From Flammeovirgaceae bacterium 311 (lineage in GTDB: Bacteria > Bacteroidota > Bacteroidia > Cytophagales > Cyclobacteriaceae), in the NCBI GenBank assembly GCA_000597885.1, contig CP004371.1, forward strand, positions 5,844,001 to 5,908,000: DNA of 64,000 nucleotides, in the 5' to 3' direction. The notes beneath the pieces were generated by a model. That model ran no database searches. It was not told where the DNA came from and saw only the letters and a list, made by a program, of their open reading frames with translations. Position numbers and translations under genes: made by a program. Below, piece by piece: positions 42,849-51,412 of this stretch. Positions within the stretch are counted from its first letter, which is position 1. Each line of letters opens with the position of its first letter.

Positions 42849-42856
42849 TATTTTTG
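42849..42856 (+). promoter_or_regulatory. Putative -7 promoter box for the porV-porU2 operon
   Basis: TATTTTTG matches TAnnTTTG exactly, 46 nt before the ATG at 42903. A second exact match, TACATTTG, lies at 42816-42823. Either could initiate the operon. Confidence 0.5.
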
Positions 42857-42902
42857 TATATACTGTTCATAAACTAACCCTATTCTGCACGGGGCTCCTC
42901 TT

Positions 42903-43991
42903 ATGTACTTACGCTACTCTGTTTTAGCTTTGCTGGTACTACTGCCGGTGCTTGCAACAGCACAGGATATTACACCTAAATACAGCAATGAATTCTTATC
43001 GATAGGTGTAGGCGCAAGGGCGCTTGGAATGAGCGGCGCCCAAACGGCCAATGTGGCAGGGGTAACCTCCGGCTACTGGAATCCGGCAGGCTTGCTGCGG
43101 GTGGAGGCAGACCATAGTATTGCACTCATGCATGCTGAATATTTTGCGGGCATTGCCAAATACGATTACGCTGCCTACAGCACCGCCATTGACAGCACCA
43201 GCAGTCTGGGCATTAGTTTAATCCGCTTTGGCATCGACAATATTCCCGATACCCGTTTTTTGTATGATGCCAACGGCACACTCAATTACGACAATATTCG
43301 TTTCTTCTCTGCCGCCGACTACGCTTTGTTCTTATCCTATGCCCGCCATATCAGGCAGGTGCCGGGATTGCGGGCAGGTGCCAGTGCTAAAATAGTGCAC
43401 CGCAATGTAGGTAAGTTTGCCAATGCCTGGGGTTTTGGCCTGGATGCCGGACTGCAGTGGCAAAGAAAGGGTTGGCAGTTGGGCCTGATGCTGCGCGACA
43501 TCACCACCACTTTCAATGCCTGGTCAATAAACACTGAACTGCTGGAAGATGTATATGCCCAAACCGGTAACGAAGTGCCGGAGAGTTCCCTGGAGATCAC
43601 CCTACCAAAAGCCATCCTGGGTGTTGCCCACACCTTCAGGATCAAAGAAAATTTTACAGTGCTGGCCGCGGCAGACCTGGTAACCACCTTCGATGGTACC
43701 AGAAATGTGCTCTGGAAAGCAGACCCGGTGTCAGTAGATCCACAGGGGGGGCTGGAGCTTGCTTATAAAGAGATCATCTGGCTGCGGGGTGGCATTGGGC
43801 AGTTTCAGCAGGTAACAGAGCTCAATGCCGAACGAAGCAAAAAGACCATTATGCAGCCCACAGCCGGCATTGGGGTACGGCTGGGCAATTTCAGGATAGA
43901 TTATGCCCTGACTGATGTAGGCGATGCCTCAGATGCACCCTACTCACATGTGTTTAGTTTAACACTTAATTTCAACAAAAAGAATGACTAG
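42903..43991 (+). CDS. PorV/PorQ-family outer-membrane barrel protein
   Basis: The 362-residue protein has a Sec signal (cut near ATAQ, residue 21). The diagnostic FLSIGVGARALGMSGAQTANVAGVTSGYWNPAGLL segment marks the PorV/PorQ (UPF0164) FadL-like barrel family used by T9SS. Repeated beta strands and a C-terminal HVFSLTLNFN strand complete it. The last 8 nt overlap the start of the PorU2-type peptidase gene, so the two are a translationally coupled pair. PorV delivers cargo to the PorU sortase; here the barrel is probably the dedicated partner of PorU2. It could equally be a PorQ paralogue. Confidence 0.88.
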   Translation: MYLRYSVLALLVLLPVLATAQDITPKYSNEFLSIGVGARALGMSGAQTANVAGVTSGYWNPAGLLRVEADHSIALMHAEYFAGIAKYDYAAYSTAIDSTSSLGISLIRFGIDNIPDTRFLYDANGTLNYDNIRFFSAADYALFLSYARHIRQVPGLRAGASAKIVHRNVGKFANAWGFGLDAGLQWQRKGWQLGLMLRDITTTFNAWSINTELLEDVYAQTGNEVPESSLEITLPKAILGVAHTFRIKENFTVLAAADLVTTFDGTRNVLWKADPVSVDPQGGLELAYKEIIWLRGGIGQFQQVTELNAERSKKTIMQPTAGIGVRLGNFRIDYALTDVGDASDAPYSHVFSLTLNFNKKND

Positions 43992-46900
43992 TTATAAAAG
44001 ACTCGTCTGGCTGTTGCTGGGGCTGCTGTTTGGCTGCCCTTCTTTGCTTTCTGCACAAACCTACGGAAATGAGTGGATCAGCTATGATCAGCAGTACCTG
44101 CGTTTAAAGGTTGGGGCAGATGGTATCTATAAACTTACTGCTCAGGAAATGGAGCGGGCAGGATTTCCCGTAGCCCAGATCAATCCCAAAACCCTGCAGC
44201 TGTTTCACAGGGGCCAGGAGCAGGCCATACATGTAGAAGGAGAGGGCGATGAAGTACTGAACAGCGAAGACTTTGTCTTATTCTACGGCCGCAAAAACGA
44301 TGGTACCCTGGATAAAGAGTTGTACTTAAGTCCCGATTTGCAGCCTCATAATTATTACAATCAGTATTCAGATTCATCGGCCTACTTCCTGACCTTCAGA
44401 CTTGCAGGTAGTAGTGCCGGCAAGAGGATGAATATTTTTAGCGGCACTAATACAACCAACCTTAATCCGGAGCCCTACTATTGGGATGAAAAGCTTACAG
44501 TGTTATCTGACAGCTATTCGGCAGGAGAAGTATATGGTGCAGCCGGTAACCTGGATACCTATTTAACCTATGGTGATAAAGGAGAAGGCTGGAGTAGCGC
44601 TGTATTGGCAAACAACAAGAGAGATTTTACTTTAACAGGCTTAACAGATGCCTACACTGCAGGACCTGCGCCCACCATTGGTGTCCAGTTCATGGGGCGT
44701 AATAGTCTGGAGCGTACCGTTACTGTTGAAGCCGGAGCCACCACTGCCGGAGCATTTTCTACCATTAAATCTACAACCTTTACAGGCTACAGCATTGCTG
44801 CTGTACAGGAAAATCTGCCCTGGAATGTTATTGCAAATAACCAGACAGTTATTAGAACAACCTTCCAGGGAAGAGGATCGGTTAACTATATTCAGCTGCG
44901 TTATCCGCGCCTATGGAAAATGGGTACCACCACCTTAGAAAGAAAGTTTCAGCTGGAGGCAAGCAATAACCCCCGGTATATTGAAATCACTGATGTGCCT
45001 GATGATGTAATACTCTATGATATTTCTGATTCTCATAATGTAAGAAGAATCTCTTTTCAGCGGGAGGGGAGTAGTATCAAGGCAATGATTCCTGCAAGTG
45101 GTTCTAGAGAACAGGTGCTGCTCTTAAGTGGAGTTCAGGCTGCCATTACAAAATCGAAACCTGTATCTTTTCGTCAGTTTCCCAGCAGTGGCGCTGAATA
45201 TTTGATTGTGTCAAATCAGCTCTTAATGCAGCCAGGGGGAGGTTACGACAATCCGGTAGAAGCCTACGGTGCCTACAGAGCCTCTGCAGAAGGGGGTGGT
45301 TTCAATACCTTAACTGTAGAAATGCAGGAGCTTTATGACCAGTTTAGCTATGGTGAAATTACACCGCTGGCCATCCGAAAATTTGTACTGTATTCATCCC
45401 AGGAAAAACTACCCCAATACCTGTTTTTAATTGGTAAGTCTTTAAGCTTCACCAGCAGGTATTTTAGAAATACAAACTGGACGAACATTAACCGGGACCT
45501 TGTTCCTACATTCGGGAATCCGGGTGGTGATATTCCTTTTGTTGCCCAAATGAATGGCTCCGGATATGGCCCTGCCTTTCCGGTGGGCAGGTTAAGTGTG
45601 AGAACACCAGAAGAAGTAGCTGCTTACTTGAAAAAGGTAATTGAAGATGAGAATTCCTCACCAAATGACCTGTGGCTAAAAAGAATCCTGCATTTAGGCG
45701 GAGGCAACTCTGTTTCGCAGGCGCTACAGCTAAAATCATATCTAAGGGTTTGGGAAAATATAGCTGAGGGTCCTTTTCTGGGAGCTGAAGTCACCACTTT
45801 GTCCAAGACAGAAGACCTGGTGGTTCAGGAGATCGATGTATCCAAAGATGTGAACAGGGGTACCCGCCTGATAACCTTCTTCGGCCACTCGGGAACGGAT
45901 CTTGCTGATTTGGAGATTGGGTTTGCCTCCGTACCCAGGTATGGCTACAACAACAAGGGGATGTATTCCAGAATATTGGTAAATGGTTGTGAAGCAGGAA
46001 ATATCTTCAGTACAAATAAAACCTTTGGCGAAGACTGGTTATTTACACCAGATAAGGGAGCTGTGAATTTTATTGCACACAGCTATAATGGCTATACCAA
46101 CCTGCTGTACCAGTATTCTTCCAATTTCTACCGGGTAGCTGTAACGGATGAAAACTTCCTGGGAGCTTCTATCGGCAAAATACAGCAGGAGGCTGTTCGC
46201 AGGTTTTTGAGTGGTGGTTTTATCAGTCCTCTTCAAATTACTCAGGCACAACAGATGGTCTTGCAGGGAGACCCTGCTCTGGTATTGTTTGCAATTGAGC
46301 AAGCTGATTTCGAAACTAATAATGATCATATAGCCGTACGCCCCCTGAATAACCAGCCGCTCAACATGAGTGCAGACTCAATTGCAGTAGATGTAATCGT
46401 GCGGAATTTTGGTAAAGCCGTAACGGATTCCCTGCAGGTTCAGCTGGAGTACTGGCTGGAAGATGGCACCCCCCAGGTGCTTGAGCTGGTGGAGGTCCCT
46501 GCCATCTATCGTCAGGATACAGTTACCATTCATCTTGCAACCAACCAGCTGGAGGGGCCCGGCCGCAGCAGTTTTCGCATTACCCTGAACCCTGCTTCTG
46601 AAATTCCCGAAAAGGATTACACCAATAATACGGGCACTCTGGAAGTTGTGGTTCCGGCAGGAGGCACCCTCAATCTGCTTCCCCAGAATTATGCTGTTGT
46701 GCATAAAAACCAGATTAAGCTTATCACCCAGGGAATTGATGCCCTTCGTTCTGTCAGGGGGTTCAGTTATCAGCTGGATACAGCCTATCACTATAACAGT
46801 GCTTCATTGCAGCAAAGCACAGTACAGTCGCGTTTCCTGGCATCCTGGAGTGTTACCCTGCCGGAAATTGCAGCAGCTCCGGCAGATACCATTGTTTATT

Positions 46901-49014
46901 ACTGGAAAAGCCAGCTTACCACACCCTCTCCAACCGAAGACACAGCTCCTTCAAAGAGTTCCTTTACCTATATAAAGGATGCTCCTGATGGCTGGGCGCA
47001 GGCGCATGAAGGCCAGTTTTCAGAAAACAGGATCACCAGCCTGAAAGTTGAAGAAGGCCGCAGGTGGAGTTATACGCCTATACAAAAGGCCGTGAAGGTT
47101 ACAACTTTTGGTGCAAAAGCAAGCGATACTGATTACCGGGAGGTAGAACTGGCAATAGACGGTGTACAGCTTATTTTGAACCAGCCCCTGAAATTTTGTT
47201 CCAACAACACCATGAATGCCGTGCAGCTGGATAAAAATACACTGGGTATTCCAGGTGCTAAACTGCTGGATATTCTGAGATCTGAATCCTGCGGTCGTAT
47301 GCCACAGGTTATCAATAATTTTTCAGCTGCGAACATCAACAATGGTGATAACGATACCTATAACCTGGAGCGTTTCTTAAAAGAAGTGCCGGAAGGCGAC
47401 TGGATTGTTTTATTTTCTATAGGACTGGTTAATTATACCCAATGGCCTGCCTCTGTGAAGCAGCAGGTAGCATCGCTGGGTGTAGAAGAAAGTGTGCTTA
47501 ACCAGTTGGCGAACGGGGAACCTATCGCTATTCTGGGTAAAAAAGGAGGAGCACCGGGTACTGCAGTATTGGCCATGGTTGATAAAAGCGAGGGCAGCCT
47601 GCCCATTAATGAGCAGATAATTGAGCTCAATGCTACGGTAAGCGGAGCAGCAGGGGTTGGTTTTGTGGAAAGCGGATTGATCGGACCTGCCACCAGCTGG
47701 CAGGATGTGGCCATCCGTGTGGCAGAGGATGATGCTGACTATTGGAAGATGAAAGTGATAGGGGTAAATGCCAACAGCATTGAAACTACTGTTGCAGAAA
47801 TCACCCAGTCTGGTACAACACCTCTTACAGTAAGTGCCACAGAATATCCTTACCTGCGCCTAAGGCTCGAAGCAACAGATACGGTTAAGCTTAGCCCGCC
47901 TCAGCTAAAATTCTGGCGTGTTGGCTTTGAGTCACTTCCTGAAGGTGTGCTGGTGGTGCATGATTCGGTACAGCGGCACAATACTTTAGATGAAGGAAAG
48001 CTGCTGCGTCCTGGCTTCAGGTTTGTAAACATCTCCGAAAAAAATTATGCAGCCGATTCCCTGGAGGTTGTTGCCAGCCTGCTCAATGTAAACAGCCGGA
48101 AGGTACAGCAGCTGAATACCAAAATCAAATCACCAGCTCCCGGAGATACGGCGCGCTTTGCCCTGCCGATAACCACTAGCAGCTTTTTAGGCGTAAGTGA
48201 TCTTTCGGTAAAGGTTAACCCCAGGCCCATGACGGAGCTTACCCTGCAGAATAATGTGCTGGACGCCAAAGGCTTTTTAACCGTCAGGTCAGATTCGCTC
48301 CACCCTTTTATTGATGTTGCTTTTGATGGCTCCTATATTACCAATGGTGAAATTGTAAGGCCGGATCCGCTCATTTCTGTGATTATGCGCGATGAAAATA
48401 AGTTCCTGCCAAAACAGGATACCACAGGTATTCACCTCTACCTGAAAAGGCAGTGTGAGAACTGTACCTTTGAGCGCATCAACCTGAGCAATCCATCCGT
48501 CAGGTTTTATCCAGCCTCACGCCAGGAAGATTACAAAATTGAGTTTACCCCGGGACCACTGGAAGATGGGATGTACACCCTGCAGGTGCAGGCAGAAGAT
48601 GCCAGCGGCAACAAGGCGGGAACAAGGCCTTATGCCATTAGCTTTGAGGTAATCAGTGAATCAAGTCTTACGCATTTCTATCCATATCCAAATCCGTTTT
48701 CTACCTCCACCCGCTTTGTGTTTACACTTACCGGTAACGAAGTGCCCGATGATCTAAAAATACAGATTATGACGGTGAGTGGTAAAGTAATACGTGAAAT
48801 TATGAAAGAGGAGCTGGGCCCGCTAAGGATTGGCCATAATCAGTCGCAGTATGCCTGGGATGGTACCGACGAATGGGGCGATCGTTTGGCAAACGGGGTT
48901 TACCTCTACCGGGTTGTACTTGGAGGTGCCAATGCAGCTGAATGGAAGCACCGGGCAACAAAGGGCGATAAGGCCTTCAGACAGGAATTTGGAAAGCTCT
49001 ACATCCTGAGATAA
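43984..49014 (+). CDS. porU2: PorU2-type T9SS sortase, C25 family cysteine peptidase
   Basis: The 1676-residue secreted protein has a signal peptide (about 8-24, cut near LSAQ). A beta-rich N-terminal region is followed by a gingipain-type C25 catalytic domain (about 395-790) with His635 (TFFGHSGTDLAD) and Cys669 (ILVNGCEAGNIF) in the correct order. A long beta-sandwich series follows, and a C-terminal FlgD/T9SS-like domain (YPYPNPFSTSTRFVF, then GTDEWGDRLANGVYLYRVVLGG). Length and architecture fit the long PorU paralogue called PorU2 in Cytophagales rather than classic PorU (about 1100-1300 residues). It probably removes T9SS sorting domains and links cargo to the surface. It ends at a strong bidirectional terminator. 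Confidence 0.88.
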   Translation: MTSYKRLVWLLLGLLFGCPSLLSAQTYGNEWISYDQQYLRLKVGADGIYKLTAQEMERAGFPVAQINPKTLQLFHRGQEQAIHVEGEGDEVLNSEDFVLFYGRKNDGTLDKELYLSPDLQPHNYYNQYSDSSAYFLTFRLAGSSAGKRMNIFSGTNTTNLNPEPYYWDEKLTVLSDSYSAGEVYGAAGNLDTYLTYGDKGEGWSSAVLANNKRDFTLTGLTDAYTAGPAPTIGVQFMGRNSLERTVTVEAGATTAGAFSTIKSTTFTGYSIAAVQENLPWNVIANNQTVIRTTFQGRGSVNYIQLRYPRLWKMGTTTLERKFQLEASNNPRYIEITDVPDDVILYDISDSHNVRRISFQREGSSIKAMIPASGSREQVLLLSGVQAAITKSKPVSFRQFPSSGAEYLIVSNQLLMQPGGGYDNPVEAYGAYRASAEGGGFNTLTVEMQELYDQFSYGEITPLAIRKFVLYSSQEKLPQYLFLIGKSLSFTSRYFRNTNWTNINRDLVPTFGNPGGDIPFVAQMNGSGYGPAFPVGRLSVRTPEEVAAYLKKVIEDENSSPNDLWLKRILHLGGGNSVSQALQLKSYLRVWENIAEGPFLGAEVTTLSKTEDLVVQEIDVSKDVNRGTRLITFFGHSGTDLADLEIGFASVPRYGYNNKGMYSRILVNGCEAGNIFSTNKTFGEDWLFTPDKGAVNFIAHSYNGYTNLLYQYSSNFYRVAVTDENFLGASIGKIQQEAVRRFLSGGFISPLQITQAQQMVLQGDPALVLFAIEQADFETNNDHIAVRPLNNQPLNMSADSIAVDVIVRNFGKAVTDSLQVQLEYWLEDGTPQVLELVEVPAIYRQDTVTIHLATNQLEGPGRSSFRITLNPASEIPEKDYTNNTGTLEVVVPAGGTLNLLPQNYAVVHKNQIKLITQGIDALRSVRGFSYQLDTAYHYNSASLQQSTVQSRFLASWSVTLPEIAAAPADTIVYYWKSQLTTPSPTEDTAPSKSSFTYIKDAPDGWAQAHEGQFSENRITSLKVEEGRRWSYTPIQKAVKVTTFGAKASDTDYREVELAIDGVQLILNQPLKFCSNNTMNAVQLDKNTLGIPGAKLLDILRSESCGRMPQVINNFSAANINNGDNDTYNLERFLKEVPEGDWIVLFSIGLVNYTQWPASVKQQVASLGVEESVLNQLANGEPIAILGKKGGAPGTAVLAMVDKSEGSLPINEQIIELNATVSGAAGVGFVESGLIGPATSWQDVAIRVAEDDADYWKMKVIGVNANSIETTVAEITQSGTTPLTVSATEYPYLRLRLEATDTVKLSPPQLKFWRVGFESLPEGVLVVHDSVQRHNTLDEGKLLRPGFRFVNISEKNYAADSLEVVASLLNVNSRKVQQLNTKIKSPAPGDTARFALPITTSSFLGVSDLSVKVNPRPMTELTLQNNVLDAKGFLTVRSDSLHPFIDVAFDGSYITNGEIVRPDPLISVIMRDENKFLPKQDTTGIHLYLKRQCENCTFERINLSNPSVRFYPASRQEDYKIEFTPGPLEDGMYTLQVQAEDASGNKAGTRPYAISFEVISESSLTHFYPYPNPFSTSTRFVFTLTGNEVPDDLKIQIMTVSGKVIREIMKEELGPLRIGHNQSQYAWDGTDEWGDRLANGVYLYRVVLGGANAAEWKHRATKGDKAFRQEFGKLYILR

Positions 49015-49049
49015 TAAAAAAAGATCTGCAGCCCGGCAGATCTTTTTTT
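49015..49049 (+). terminator. Strong bidirectional rho-independent terminator after porU2
   Basis: A near-perfect 14-bp palindrome (AAAAAAAGATCTGC at 49016-49029 with GCAGATCTTTTTTT at 49036-49049) begins 1 nt after the porU2 stop codon, with A and T runs on both sides. Confidence 0.95.
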
Positions 49050-49386
49050 ATGTTCAGATTTTGCATGTTTCTCAAAAACGTCCATAGTTCCGGCGCCTGC
49101 TAAACATCATCTTTAGGACTTACTGCTACCACCGGTGAAGCAGGGTTTTTCCTGATACAGAGATCTGCAGGGGCTGTGGCTGTACAAAAAAGCCGGCTCC
49201 TGATTGAAACCTTTTGCAGCAGAATACTGGCTAAGTAAGGAGAAAGGGGTAGTCCTTTTCAAAAAAAATACTGATTGCTGTATGGCCAATGCAGGGGTAT
49301 AACAGTAGCAGTGAAGCTGCAAATCAGAACATTTGGTTTAGCAATAGGTTTGATATAGTTAAACAAACTTTTTAACTGGATTGATT
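49050..49386. other. Intergenic stretch upstream of the tubulin/actin/motor locus
   Basis: About 337 bp without a credible gene; the leftward frame at 49113-49322 has no recognisable features. The right end holds the putative promoter box at 49345-49352. Confidence 0.4.
49345..49352 (+). promoter_or_regulatory. Putative -7 promoter box for the small lipoprotein and downstream operon
   Basis: TAGGTTTG is an exact TAnnTTTG match, 34 nt before the ATG at 49387. No clear -33 TTTG is seen at the ideal distance. It may drive the whole 49.4-60.9 kb set. Confidence 0.4.
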
Positions 49387-49551
49387 ATGAGATATACTAC
49401 CACTTTTTTATTCATTTTTTTGCTAATTAGCGTAAGCAGCTGCGATGTTATAGCGGATATTTTTAAAGCAGGGTTTTGGGTAGGGATCATACTCGTAATT
49501 GTAATTGTTTTAATTGTACTCTATATCATTAATAAGCTTCGTAAACCTTAA
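49387..49551 (+). CDS. 54-residue small lipoprotein with one membrane helix
   Basis: The frame from ATG 49387 to TAA 49549-49551 encodes a lipoprotein signal (TTFLFIFLLISVSSC, Cys19), a short DVIADIFKAGFWVG segment, a very hydrophobic helix (IILVIVIVLIVLYII) and a basic NKLRKP end. This layout recurs in Bacteroidota as tiny proteins sometimes mis-annotated as phosphatidate cytidylyltransferase. Function is unknown. It lies 38 nt upstream of the VWA-like lipoprotein gene and may be the first member of that operon. Confidence 0.7.
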   Translation: MRYTTTFLFIFLLISVSSCDVIADIFKAGFWVGIILVIVIVLIVLYIINKLRKP

Positions 49552-49589
49552 GCCTATACTAAACGGGGTAAACGCGCGTATTTTTTACT

Positions 49590-50903
49590 ATGATTTTCAA
49601 AAACCTATTTATCCCTTTTTTATTAGGGGTATTCTGCCTTACTGCCTGTAATAACGGAGAGGGAACAAGTTCAGGAACAGAACAAGCTGTTTGCAGTAAT
49701 ATAACACCCCCGCCTCTTGCTGAGCAGTTAGATACGCTGAACATCATTATCGAAACAAGTGGCAGCATGAAAGGCTTCATGCCCACGCAAAGCAGGCAAA
49801 CTGCTTTTCAGCAGCAGGTTGACGATCTGCTGGCCAATGCAGAGAGCGATAAAGAGACTATCAGGCGCTTAAGACTTTTCACAGCGCAGGATATTATTCG
49901 TACCATCGGCTACGACCGCTTTCAGAGCATGTTGCGGCAGGGATTGGCCAGGGCGGGCAGTAGTACCCCTATACCGGAGCTTCTTAGTCAAATAGCCTCC
50001 CGTTACACGGGTCCTGGCCAGGTAAGTGTTTTTATATCCGACTTCATTTATTCTCCTCCCAACGAACGCGACAGAGACTATATCTCTAATGATATCAGAA
50101 GGGCACTTGCTCCTTTGCAATCAAAGGGACTGTCTGTTGCTGTTTACGGCTTTACCTCAGAATTTCAGGGAATCTATTACCCGGCTGGTTCCAAAGGTGG
50201 CGGGAAAGCCTCACCGCTTACCAACTGCTGCGAAACCGACATACCGTATTACATCTGGATCATAGGTACTGAACCTGCAGTGCGCAGGGCTTCCGATATC
50301 TTGATTCCGAAAAATGCTTCAGTGTCTATGCAGGCAGGGTATAACCATACTGAACCGGTATATGGTGTTATTCCCGGCTCGGGACGCAGTGGTAGCTGGT
50401 ACCTTGCCGATGCAGAAGGCAAAACGGTTTTTGTTGATAATACACAGGAGCTAAGGCGGGGAGAGGTTAGCTTTACAGTAGGAATGAACATGGAGGCCCT
50501 GCCCAGTCAGTATACATCAAAGGAATACTTAGCACAGCACCTGCAGGTGCAGGGCCGTAATGGCAGGGCACAGGTAGAAGACGTGATGACTGCCCGCGAC
50601 TTTTCAGAGAACGAAAAGTTGAATGCAAAAGACCGTCAGCTAATGGAATGCTATACGCACCTGGTGAGAATAACTGTAAACAGCATGGACGATCGTAATA
50701 GTCCTGTGCAGCTAAGCATTTCTCTGCCAGCTCAAAATCCTGACTGGGCCAATGCATGGACTACCGACGATGATACAAACATCAATGAAACCGGTGCCCG
50801 TACCTTTGCACTGAATGAAATACTGGAGGGAGTAAGAGCCTTATACCCTGCCGAACGGGAAGATGTTTTTTCCTTAGACCTAAGCATCAGAAAAGCTAAT
50901 TAA
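49590..50903 (+). CDS. VWA-like lipoprotein with altered MIDAS motif
   Basis: The 437-residue protein has an SpII signal (LTAC, Cys20), then a von Willebrand A-like fold: LNIIIETSGSMKGFMP as strand 1, SSTPIPELLSQIASRY (possible MIDAS Thr) and QVSVFISDFIYSP (Asp-containing strand 4). The canonical DxSGS is ETSGS (Glu55), so metal binding may be altered. The C-terminal half (about 235-437) is unrecognised beta-rich sequence. It starts the compact set with the tubulin-like, actin-like and motor genes; the next gene follows 1 nt after its stop. Likely a periplasm- or outer-membrane-facing sensor or scaffold of the same complex. Confidence 0.75.
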   Translation: MIFKNLFIPFLLGVFCLTACNNGEGTSSGTEQAVCSNITPPPLAEQLDTLNIIIETSGSMKGFMPTQSRQTAFQQQVDDLLANAESDKETIRRLRLFTAQDIIRTIGYDRFQSMLRQGLARAGSSTPIPELLSQIASRYTGPGQVSVFISDFIYSPPNERDRDYISNDIRRALAPLQSKGLSVAVYGFTSEFQGIYYPAGSKGGGKASPLTNCCETDIPYYIWIIGTEPAVRRASDILIPKNASVSMQAGYNHTEPVYGVIPGSGRSGSWYLADAEGKTVFVDNTQELRRGEVSFTVGMNMEALPSQYTSKEYLAQHLQVQGRNGRAQVEDVMTARDFSENEKLNAKDRQLMECYTHLVRITVNSMDDRNSPVQLSISLPAQNPDWANAWTTDDDTNINETGARTFALNEILEGVRALYPAEREDVFSLDLSIRKAN

Positions 50904-50904
50904 C

Positions 50905-51303
50905 ATGAAAAACGTATTTCGCTTTTTATATGAACTGATTATAGGCCGGCCAGAGCCACCAATGGAAACACCCCTGTACCGCAGCGAAATCTTTCCGGAT
51001 GTAGGGGGCATTACGCTCTTGCTCATCACAGCACTCATGGTGCTGTTTTACTATTATGTGCTGAATCACCTGATTCAGACGGCTCGTTTTAGTCATTGGT
51101 ACCATTGGCTGGGGGTGCTGCTGATCAATGCAGCCATCGCTTTTGGATATGCCATTTACTACTGCCGGCTGAATGAGGTTACACCAGATTCGTACGTTTA
51201 CTGGTTTGCCTTTGCAAATGCGTTCTACAGCGCAGTATTCTTTCTGGTTTTTTCACTCCTTTTCAAGTGGCGGTCGAACAACGCGGCCAGGACCCCTTTT
51301 TAA
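50905..51303 (+). CDS. Three-helix inner-membrane protein
   Basis: This 132-residue protein has an N-terminal cytoplasmic segment (FRFLYELIIGRPEPPMETPLY) and helices at about 33-55, 66-86 and 96-120, with a basic cytoplasmic end (KWRSNNAARTPF). No family was recognised. It starts 1 nt after the VWA-like gene, so the two are translationally coupled. A 109-nt gap before the tubulin-like gene may hold an internal promoter. Confidence 0.72.
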   Translation: MKNVFRFLYELIIGRPEPPMETPLYRSEIFPDVGGITLLLITALMVLFYYYVLNHLIQTARFSHWYHWLGVLLINAAIAFGYAIYYCRLNEVTPDSYVYWFAFANAFYSAVFFLVFSLLFKWRSNNAARTPF

Positions 51304-51412
51304 TACTTAGTTTCGGGTTGTGCGTTTGAGCTTAGATATACTTCTCCCTGAGAAGGTGATTTTTGAGAAACTGAAAACAATTACGAAGCACGAGCATCAA
51401 ACAAAATAGATC

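Noticed and set aside
49113-49322. Leftward 69-codon frame after porU2
   Set aside because: No recognisable features, no ribosome binding site, and a composition unlike neighbouring genes.
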